DNA of 12,411 bases from CAUZIZ01 sp963579905 (GTDB lineage Bacteria; Acidobacteriota; UBA6911; RPQK01; JAJDTT01): positions 1 to 12,411 of the forward strand of contig CAUZIZ010000160.1 in NCBI GenBank assembly GCA_963579905.1, given 5' to 3'. How positions within the stretch are numbered: the stretch's first letter is position 1; each line of letters starts with the position of its first letter. Below are positions 1 through 5,625 of this stretch, one piece after another. The notes under the pieces are model-generated. The model ran no database searches and was not told the origin of the DNA. It saw nothing but the letters and a program-made list of their open reading frames with translations. Made by a program: the position numbers and the translations under genes.

Positions 1-209
1 TCCACCGCGTTGGGGTGACTGTGGGGCGCACGCGAGCGATCCTCCAACCCCAACCACCCTTTTTTTTCGTAACGCCCAATCCACTTGTACACCGTCTTCC
101 GACTCACCTCATAGGCCTGCGATAACTCCGTAATTCCATCGTCCCCCTCCAGATGTTCGGTCATCAGTTTCACTCCTTCGCTCATTACATACGTCTCTTT
201 CCATGACAT
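1..209 (-). CDS. IS481-family transposase, N-terminal part (runs off the left edge)
   Basis: This is the first 69 codons of a transposase whose catalytic DDE domain lies outside the window. The protein opens MSWKETYVMSEGV and continues with a helix-turn-helix (ITELSQAYEVSRKTVYKWIGRY, written here as ITELSQAYEV then SRKTVYKWIGRY) followed by GLEDRSRAPHSHPNAV. The WKE start, the SRKTVYKW recognition helix and the LEDRSRAPHxHPN linker are typical of IS481-family transposases, which use a DDE integrase-type core to move the element. The ATG at 207-209 is preceded by a good AGGAG ribosome-binding site (212-216). A run of eight A residues in the coding strand (GAA AAA AAA G, about 59-67) is a possible slippage site, but the frame stays open through it, so there is no sign of programmed frameshifting here. 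Whether the rest of the transposase is intact cannot be judged. Confidence 0.85.
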   Translation of the reverse strand, partial: MSWKETYVMSEGVKLMTEHLEGDDGITELSQAYEVSRKTVYKWIGRYEKKGWLGLEDRSRAPHSHPNAV

Positions 210-240
210 GACTCCTCTTGTAACCTATGTGCCCGGAACA
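1..240 (-). mobile_element. IS481-family insertion sequence, left-end portion
   Basis: The transposase start is followed outward by a short leader and then a candidate terminal inverted repeat at 219-240. Read on the minus strand this begins TGTTCCGGGC and ends GGTTACA, so it has the TGT...ACA form expected of IS481 ends. The outer boundary near 240 is inferred from that TGT, because the other end of the element is outside the window and the inverted repeat cannot be matched. The target duplication cannot be seen for the same reason. The element ends about 39 bases after the imuB stop codon, so it landed between imuB and whatever followed it. Confidence 0.5.
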
Positions 241-279
241 TACCCCTTCAGATCCAATCGATAACCGACTCCTTATAAA

Positions 280-1575
280 TCAGTCGTAGACTCCGTCGAC
301 AAACCAGCCGCTTCTATCGTGATCCCAGAAAACCCGGCACACCACACCGTCGGTGAACTCGATGTCCCATTGATCGTGTGACCAGCCCTCTGCCTCCGAC
401 GTTCCGGACCACCAATCGCCCGAAGAACGCCAGGGTCCAGCCCGGACAAGGATCTGGTTTGGACGAATCAGGGCAGGAACCGGAGGTCGGATTCTCCGCA
501 GCGAAAGTGGGGCACATTCAACACCTGGTTTGATGGGCAGAAAGGTAGAGAGCTCTCTTTCTGGGCTATCTATTGGATCTGATTTTCTCTTTTCCCTTTT
601 CTGCTTCGTGGAATCGACAAGTTGGAAGGGCCTGATGCGAACTGCGTCGGGACGGTGACTGTCCAACAAGGTTGGGGAACCGACGTTTCCGTCGCCCACT
701 AGAGCCTGCAATCGAGCTAACGTTCGGGGGAGCAATTCCGGATTGGAAGCGGTTTTTGGTTGGAAAAGATGGTGCTGCGGAGTGCGTGCTCGGGTCGGCT
801 CTGCCTGAAGGAGAACTTCGAGTATAGCCGCCCGAGGCGGATCCGATTGTAATTTCAAACGCAGGATCGAAAGCAAGGTCTTGGGGTCCTTCATGGGATA
901 AGCCAGTTGGAGTCGACGTTCGTAAGAAGACCGATCGTCCAGTTTTAGAATCAAACCAATCGAATCCGTGGCCTTGCCGTGGGTCTGCAGTTGGGCACAC
1001 AGGCGCCCAAGAAGCGTATTGAGGATGGAGGCAAGTGATTCCAGAGAATCGACTGCCCAATCCAGCGATTCCCGTTCCTCAAATTCTAGTTCTGCTATCC
1101 CTGGATAAAAAGGTTCGGTGTCTTCACCGCGGGCCATCCTTCGTAAATGAAGTCCCGCTTCCCCCAAGCGGATGGACAACTCTCGTTCGGGAAGATTCGC
1201 CAGCTGTCCTATTGTCCGAATCCCCCAGTGATCAAGGACTCTGAAAAGGTCGGGATGGGCTCCTGCGTACGGGAAAAGTGGTTGGATCGGGAATGTAGCC
1301 GAGAACTCGCGCTCTTTGCCGGCAGGAACAATGCTACCCGAACAAAACCTGGCAGCGAGGAAGGCGGCTGTACGGGTAGAAGCCACTCCCGTTTTCAAGA
1401 CGACGGATCTATCGCTACGCTCGATCAACTGCTTTAGAATGTCGCGTTCGACCCGTACAGAGACCTCTATGAAAACTCCATCGGGAGGGCAGAGGACCAC
1501 CCGAGATGAAAGGGACTGCACCACTGGAAGTGTGAGTGACAGATCGGAGCTAAAAACGGCTATAAAACGTGACAT
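280..1575 (-). CDS. imuB: ImuB-type Y-family polymerase-like protein
   Basis: Non-catalytic Y-family homologue that in other bacteria acts as the beta-clamp-binding hub between ImuA and the error-prone polymerase DnaE2 during damage-induced mutagenesis. With the start at 1575 the protein has 431 residues. A very short palm (about 1-75; PPDGVFIEVSV stands where Y polymerases carry catalytic acids) leads to a thumb-like helix-hairpin-helix (HWGIRTIGQLANLPE, 116-130) and a little-finger-like region (about 165-320). The C-terminus is the ImuB hallmark: RAGPWRSSGDWW (378-389), then QWDIEFTDG and GWFVDGVYD at the very end. The fingers region is absent, a short form I associate with Acidobacteriota. 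The frame is open for 34 more codons upstream, but MSRFIAVFSSD at 1575 fits the expected N-terminus. This start overlaps imuA by 26 bases, has no strong ribosome-binding site, and so suggests translational coupling. Confidence 0.85.
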   Translation of the reverse strand: MSRFIAVFSSDLSLTLPVVQSLSSRVVLCPPDGVFIEVSVRVERDILKQLIERSDRSVVLKTGVASTRTAAFLAARFCSGSIVPAGKEREFSATFPIQPLFPYAGAHPDLFRVLDHWGIRTIGQLANLPERELSIRLGEAGLHLRRMARGEDTEPFYPGIAELEFEERESLDWAVDSLESLASILNTLLGRLCAQLQTHGKATDSIGLILKLDDRSSYERRLQLAYPMKDPKTLLSILRLKLQSDPPRAAILEVLLQAEPTRARTPQHHLFQPKTASNPELLPRTLARLQALVGDGNVGSPTLLDSHRPDAVRIRPFQLVDSTKQKREKRKSDPIDSPERELSTFLPIKPGVECAPLSLRRIRPPVPALIRPNQILVRAGPWRSSGDWWSGTSEAEGWSHDQWDIEFTDGVVCRVFWDHDRSGWFVDGVYD

Positions 1576-2263
1576 GACCGTGGTGCTTACCCCGCAGTAA
1601 CTGGGCTTCCGTCCAAATGCCGTAGAAAAAAGGGGTGAGGCTGGCAAGAGAGGGAGATGAATCCTCGCCCGAAGCAAAGCACCATTGCACCTTGCACCTT
1701 CTCAGAGAGACGGTCACCACCGCCGCACTGCCAGCAGTGGACGCTTGACCGATGACCAGCAGCAGTGTAGAAGTTCCCTGAAGCGAGCGCTGGAGTCTGA
1801 ACCAGGAGGAAAGAGGAGCTCTCTTGCCCCCGACTCGTTTAAAAGGAGTCTCAATCGGGGTCAGATCGAGTACCAGCACCCCGAATCGCCCCGTAGGTGC
1901 AAGAATATCTGCGGCTTTGAACGCTTTTTGCTGTGAGGCTCCGCAGCGGACCCAGAGGAGCTGCTTCAGTTTGACGCCGGCCTTGATCGCGAAACTGGGA
2001 TCCAATGAGTCAAAAGCGTCGATATAGGCGACGAGTTCTTCTTTGGCAATTGCTTGAGCCAAAATCGAAAGGATCAGTCCAGTGCGTCCACTGGAAGGGG
2101 TTCCTACAATTTCGCTGATCTTTCCTCGTGGAAGTCCTCCTTCCAAAACAGTGTCTAATACCTCGATTCCGGTGGATAAGCAGGTGACTGCCTCCCTTGG
2201 ATCCGGTTGGGCACTCAATGGAATAGGTAACTTTTCAAGCATTCGAACCTGACTACCTCTCAT
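1550..2263 (-). CDS. imuA: ImuA-type RecA-like protein
   Basis: RecA/SulA-related partner of ImuB in the mutasome; 237 residues, a normal size. A short N-terminal stretch with LSTGIEVLDTVLEGGLPRGKISEIVG (in parts LSTGIEVLDTVL and GGLPRGKISEIVG, about 29-54) leads to a P-loop at 54-61, GTPSSGRT, in which the Walker A lysine is replaced by arginine. It is followed by the RecA-like YIDAFDSLDP (80-89) and a hydrophobic Walker B-like strand FGVLVLDLTPI (127-137). The KLKQLLWVRC segment is typical of ImuA. The ATG at 2263 has AAGGTGAAGA just upstream and lies about 16 bases from the predicted transcription start, which supports this start over an internal ATG at codon 8. First gene of the imuA-imuB unit. 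The K-to-R change may reduce ATP hydrolysis; similar substitutions occur in relatives, as I recall, so it need not mean inactivation. Confidence 0.8.
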   Translation of the reverse strand: MRGSQVRMLEKLPIPLSAQPDPREAVTCLSTGIEVLDTVLEGGLPRGKISEIVGTPSSGRTGLILSILAQAIAKEELVAYIDAFDSLDPSFAIKAGVKLKQLLWVRCGASQQKAFKAADILAPTGRFGVLVLDLTPIETPFKRVGGKRAPLSSWFRLQRSLQGTSTLLLVIGQASTAGSAAVVTVSLRRCKVQWCFASGEDSSPSLASLTPFFYGIWTEAQLLRGKHHGHVTFYSRF

Positions 2264-2285
2264 TTCTTCACCTTTTCTTCACCTA

Positions 2286-2314
2286 AGAATATCCACGCTA
2301 TTGCCCCCTGTCAA
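2286..2314 (-). promoter_or_regulatory. Sigma-70-type promoter of imuA-imuB
   Basis: On the minus strand a perfect -35 box TTGACA (2309-2314) is separated by exactly 17 bases from TATTCT (2286-2291), one mismatch from the -10 consensus. Transcription should begin near 2279, giving a leader of about 16 bases before the imuA ATG. No CTGT-N8-ACAG, GTTC-N7-GTTC or GAAC-N4-GTTC LexA-type box was found around it, so SOS control is not shown by the sequence, although imuA operons are usually damage-inducible. Confidence 0.7.
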
Positions 2315-2345
2315 CTTTTTCGGGATCATATGGGGCGTGAATGGA

Positions 2346-2368
2346 GCATGCATGCAAAATAGATTTTG
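2346..2368. promoter_or_regulatory. Paired palindromes in the divergent imuA / permease spacer (possible operator)
   Basis: Two palindromes lie end to end in the 129-base spacer: GCATGCATGC (2346-2355, perfect) and CAAAATAGATTTTG (2355-2368, arms of six bases around AG). They sit 25-47 bases upstream of the permease ATG and upstream of the imuA promoter on the other strand. Their position fits a regulator-binding site for the plus-strand unit. The binding protein is unknown, and short palindromes can arise by chance. Confidence 0.25.
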
Positions 2369-2392
2369 TGACTGTTTTCAGGCAGTTCAACC

Positions 2393-3184
2393 ATGAGCTT
2401 TCTAATTTCGGTAGGCGCTTTGTGGCGGCGGGAGATCGTTCGTTTCTACCGCCAGCGGGGACGTCTCATCGGAGCTCTTGGAACTCCCTTGGTTTTCTGG
2501 TTCTTGATCGGATCTGGGGTGGGAGAAACCTTCCGGCCTTCTTCAGTTTCCGATAGTCTCAGTTACCTGTCCTACTTCTACCCTGGCACCATCGTTCTGA
2601 TCCTGCTTTTCACGGCGATCTTTTCGACGATTTCCTTGATTGAGGATCGTCGAGAAGGTTTTCTACTCTCTGCTCTGGTAGCTCCCATCTCTCGTATGGG
2701 TCTGGTCCTGGGGAAGATTCTGGGGGGGACAACCCTGGCCTTTCTTCAAGGATTCGTGTTTGTCCTAATGGCTCCCTTGGTTGGAATTCCGTTGGATTTG
2801 AAGAAGATCCTGATGGTCGCAGTAATCCTCTTCCTGATGGCCTTCTCATTAACCTGCCTCGGATTTGCCATTGCCTGGCAAAGCGAATCCACCCAGGGGT
2901 ATCACTCGATCATGAACCTGGTTCTATTCCCCATGTGGCTCCTTTCCGGCGCCCTTTTCCCCCTTGCGGGGGCCTCTGCCTGGGTACAGGTCATCATGAC
3001 CCTGAATCCGCTCACCTATGAGTTCTCGGCTTTGTGGCAAGTCCTTTATTGGGGTACACCGGGAGTTGAGCTTGGTCTGCCGTCCTTCTCGATTTCTCTG
3101 GCCGCTACGTTGGGCTTTGGCCTGACTACCTTCGCCATCTCTTTCTGGTTGGCTCGGCGTCCAAGCCTGCGAGGCCTTGGATGA
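2393..3184 (+). CDS. ABC-2-type transporter permease
   Basis: Inner-membrane permease of an ABC-2 exporter; 263 residues, the usual length. About six hydrophobic helices can be placed at 25-43, 65-83, 103-131, 139-162, 173-190 and 232-253. Family signatures are the cytoplasmic loop SLIEDRREGFLLSALVAPIS (81-100), MWLLSGALFP (181-190) and MTLNPLTYEF (202-211), the last two resembling the NodJ/DrrB pattern. The substrate cannot be deduced. No ATP-binding subunit is present: the upstream neighbour is divergent imuA and the next two genes are not ATPases, so the ATPase must be encoded elsewhere or has been lost. The ATG has only a weak ribosome-binding site (AGGCAG). The stop overlaps the next start (ATGA at 3181-3184), indicating an operon. 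Confidence 0.85.
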   Translation: MSFLISVGALWRREIVRFYRQRGRLIGALGTPLVFWFLIGSGVGETFRPSSVSDSLSYLSYFYPGTIVLILLFTAIFSTISLIEDRREGFLLSALVAPISRMGLVLGKILGGTTLAFLQGFVFVLMAPLVGIPLDLKKILMVAVILFLMAFSLTCLGFAIAWQSESTQGYHSIMNLVLFPMWLLSGALFPLAGASAWVQVIMTLNPLTYEFSALWQVLYWGTPGVELGLPSFSISLAATLGFGLTTFAISFWLARRPSLRGLG

Positions 3185-3603
3185 TAAGTATTACCGACCT
3201 GCCGGCGCTAAACGCGAGCCTGAATGCCGTCAGCGCCCTATTCCTGATTCTGGGTTACTTCTTCATTCGCACCAAACAGGTCAATCGCCACAGGGCAGCG
3301 ATGTTGGCTGCCTTTTCAACTTCTATTCTTTTTCTTATTTCCTATCTGGTCTACCACTACCACGTCGGCTCGAAACCCTTTCCCGGGCAGGGTTGGATCC
3401 GGAGCGTCTACTTCATGATTCTGATCTCCCACGTGGTTCTTGCCGCCACGATAGCCCCTTTGGCCCTAGCAACCTTGAATTTGGCTTGGAAGGAGCGCTT
3501 CCAGACCCACCGCAGGCTGGCCCGATGGACCCTTCCGTTGTGGCTCTATGTCTCGCTGACGGGCATCGTGGTTTACCTGATGCTCTACCAGATCTATGGA
3601 TAG
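3181..3603 (+). CDS. DUF420 family membrane protein (YozB/CtaM-like)
   Basis: 140-residue integral membrane protein with four hydrophobic helices (about 10-29, 41-58, 78-98 and 117-138). It carries the histidines typical of DUF420: H37 in NRHRAAM, H59 and H61 in YHYHVGS, H84 in LISHVVLA, and H110 in THRRLARWTLPLWLYVSLTG (RRLARWTLPLWLYVSLTG at 111-128). The family includes Bacillus YozB and staphylococcal CtaM, the latter reported as needed for aa3-type cytochrome oxidase function; the histidines make metal or heme handling plausible. It starts inside the stop of the permease (ATGA) with GAGG six bases upstream, so the two are translationally coupled. In other genomes DUF420 genes often sit near SCO or cytochrome-oxidase genes; none is visible here, so the respiratory role is inferred from the family. 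Confidence 0.9.
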   Translation: MISITDLPALNASLNAVSALFLILGYFFIRTKQVNRHRAAMLAAFSTSILFLISYLVYHYHVGSKPFPGQGWIRSVYFMILISHVVLAATIAPLALATLNLAWKERFQTHRRLARWTLPLWLYVSLTGIVVYLMLYQIYG

Positions 3604-3657
3604 GCGCGCCCTTGGGACACCCTGTTTTCTTCCAGTGCGAGCTTTGAACGCGTCAGT

Positions 3658-4479
3658 ATGAGCAGGTGGGCTGCGCTAAAGTCCCAGCTTATTCTTGTTG
3701 CCATCCTCCTGGTCTGCACTGTACTCCCCTCCATGTTCTGGCATGATGTCTGGTTCGGCCGAAGCCTGGACGATCAAGAGCTAGCCGAGTATCTGACGGA
3801 CGAGGCGAGTCCCCGAAGGGTTCAGCATGCCTTGGCGCAGCTGGGCGAACGAATGGATCGGAGTGAGGAATTCTCGGATGCCTGGTATCAGAGAGTCTTG
3901 GAACTGACCCAACACGAGCAGGTCGAAATACGCACGCTCTCTGCCTGGATCATGGGCAAGGGGACGGACCAATCGGTATTCCGCCAGAAACTGCTCCAGA
4001 TGTTGGATGATCCTCAGCCTCTCGTCCGAAGGAATGCCGCCCTCTCACTCGTACGCTTTGGGGACTCGAGCGGCCGCTCGGAGCTTCAGACAATGCTGAG
4101 CTCCTTCGTGGTGGAGAGCCCTTTCGAAGGGAAGCTCTCCTTTCTGGTGGAGAAGAAGGACTGGGCGAACAGTGGCTCAGACATTGCCCGTATTACCACG
4201 GAGGTTGGGGTCGAGGATGTTGTTGCTCCGGTTTCAGGACAAGTCGAGAGTAGACTGGTATCCGACGATTCCCAGGTGAAAGGTGGGGCAAAGCTCCTTG
4301 TCCTTCTGCCCGACCCGGAACATGTCTGGGAATCGTTGCGGGCCCTTTACTTGGTAGGGACCGCCGAGGATCTGCCACTCGTCGAATCTCTTCGACAGCG
4401 AACAGAGTACGGGGAAACACTGAAGCGTCAGATCGAATCGACCCGTGAGGCTATTCTCGGGAGAGAGAAGCCCCGGTAG
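3658..4479 (+). CDS. Membrane-anchored HEAT-like protein with half-lipoyl (barrel-sandwich) motif
   Basis: 273-residue protein of unknown function. One N-terminal membrane helix (about 10-27, LILVAILLVCTVLPSMF) with no clear cleavage site suggests an inner-membrane anchor, with the body probably outside the cytoplasm. Residues 38-145 form HEAT-like helical pairs (ELAEYLTDEASPRRVQHALA, VEIRTLSAWIMG, QPLVRRNAALSLVRFGD). Residues 184-218 (VEDVVAPVSGQVESRL ... VKGGAKLLVLLPDP) look like a half lipoyl/biotinyl barrel-sandwich motif of the kind found in HlyD-type adaptors, but without a modifiable lysine. Another HEAT-like helical pair follows (223-246), then a charged C-terminus. It lies 54 bases after DUF420 on the same strand and is probably in the same operon. 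The ATG has no strong ribosome-binding site. An adaptor or scaffold for the permease or for oxidase assembly is possible but not demonstrated. Confidence 0.75.
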   Translation: MSRWAALKSQLILVAILLVCTVLPSMFWHDVWFGRSLDDQELAEYLTDEASPRRVQHALAQLGERMDRSEEFSDAWYQRVLELTQHEQVEIRTLSAWIMGKGTDQSVFRQKLLQMLDDPQPLVRRNAALSLVRFGDSSGRSELQTMLSSFVVESPFEGKLSFLVEKKDWANSGSDIARITTEVGVEDVVAPVSGQVESRLVSDDSQVKGGAKLLVLLPDPEHVWESLRALYLVGTAEDLPLVESLRQRTEYGETLKRQIESTREAILGREKPR

Positions 4480-4550
4480 GGGACGATTGTGTCGGCTGGA
4501 ACTGGATCATTCGAGAGAGAAACTTTGCCTGATTTCAGGAGGCATCACCC

Positions 4551-4578
4551 TACGCCGAAGTTTATGCCATATGGCGTA
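4551..4578. promoter_or_regulatory. Inverted repeat upstream of the dehydrogenase remnant
   Basis: In the 185-base gap between the HEAT gene and the dehydrogenase, TACGCC (4551-4556) is mirrored by GGCGTA (4573-4578), and the right part also contains the perfect palindrome GCCATATGGC (4566-4575). Without a U-run it is not an intrinsic terminator; an operator is possible. No convincing promoter was recognised beside it. Confidence 0.2.
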
Positions 4579-4664
4579 AGGACAGGATGTCTCAGAGAAT
4601 TTCTAAACTGTCGGGGCTTACGTTATCATCGGCGTGCTCTTCGAGTTCTGAGGGGAGATTGGAT

Positions 4665-5601
4665 ATGAAACAAGCGACTCTTTATGGCGTCGGGGACCTC
4701 CGGATGGAGGAGCGTGCGCTTGATACTGCCAACCTGGATGCCGATCAGCTGTACGTCGAGACCGAAGTGACGGCACTCTCCACGGGGACAGATCTCGGAA
4801 ACTACCTGGGCGATTCCGCCTACGTACCGGATGCACCAGACTATCCCAGACCGGTGGGGTACTCGAACGTGGGAACCGTCAAGCGGGTTGGCTCGGCAGT
4901 CAAGCAGATCAACCCAGGCCAACGTATCTTCTCTCGCTATCCCCACCAGTCCGCGTTTATCGCTCGAGAGTCCGAAGTCCTCACTCCCTTGCCAGATGGT
5001 CTGTCGGCGGAGGTGGCCACGCTCGCCTATCTGACCCACCTGGGATTAGCGGCCCTGCGCCAGGCCCGATACGAAACCGGGGAGAACGTTGCCGTGGTGG
5101 GACTTGGGGTGATCGGACTTGCGACCGCAGGCTTGGCGCGAGCGATGGGAGCGAAGGTCGTCGGTATCGCCAACTCGCCGATTCGCTGTGAGGCAGCCCT
5201 GCGAGTCGGCGCCGATGAAGCCTTCGAATCCGTGGCCAGCCTACCGGTTGTCAGCAGATATTGCTCGGCAGGGTGGTAGGGTCAGTATCCTGGGTTTCCC
5301 AAGACGGTTTGAGTCTGCCCCTGACTTCAATCCGTTGGACCCCTCCTGGTTCTACAGCAAACAGTTGACCCTTCTGGGCGCCGGTCTTGCACCAGGTTCG
5401 GACTTTCCGCCCGACGAGCTCAGATTCAATCTGCGCAGAAACCTGCAGTACATCATCGACTTGATGGCTGGGAACCAGCTCCAGCTCGAGTCCCTCATTA
5501 CCCATCGTCTACCCGCTGACAGGATGCAAGAGGCCTACGAACTGGAGAAAGAGCACTCCAAGGACCTGATTGCCGCCGTATTCGATTGGAAATCTGCCTG
5601 A
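4665..5601 (+). pseudogene. MDR-family zinc-type alcohol dehydrogenase-like gene, disrupted by internal deletion
   Basis: Medium-chain dehydrogenase/reductase remnant. The start MKQATLYGVGDL at 4665 has AGGGGA eight bases upstream. The first frame gives the catalytic fold (TALSTGTDLGNYLGD, PVGYSNVGTVKRVGSAV), the ATLAYLTHLGLAALRQA region and the nucleotide-binding GLGVIGLATAG. It runs to LRVGADEAF and then into nonsense, stopping at 5277-5279. A second frame, from about 5224, gives SNPWPAYRLSADIARQGG and ILGFPRR, then continues to DLIAAVFDWKSA and a stop at 5601. The usual stretch of roughly 25-35 residues between the GAD motif and SNxW is missing, so DNA has been deleted near 5219-5226 with loss of frame. 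The protein resembles the BchC-like, zinc-poor branch of the family: no GHE zinc motif is visible. The substrate is unknown. It converges on the protease remnant with a 24-base gap. Confidence 0.85.
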
Positions 5602-5625
5602 ATCAAGCGACTCAATCTGCCCTCC

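Noticed and set aside
59..67. Programmed frameshift at the A8 run of the transposase
   Set aside because: The frame is continuous across the run, and IS481 transposases normally have a single frame; the tract is only a potential mutation hotspot.
1576..1677. 34-codon N-terminal extension of imuB
   Set aside because: It lies within imuA coding sequence and lacks similarity to ImuB; the start at 1575 fits the family N-terminus better.
4587..4664. Upstream extension of the dehydrogenase from an ATG at 4587
   Set aside because: The extra 26 residues are not like the family N-terminus, whereas the ATG at 4665 has a good ribosome-binding site and a typical MKQATLYG start.
5602..5625. Terminator between the convergent dehydrogenase and protease remnants
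   Set aside because: No stem-loop with a U-run was visible in the 24-base gap.
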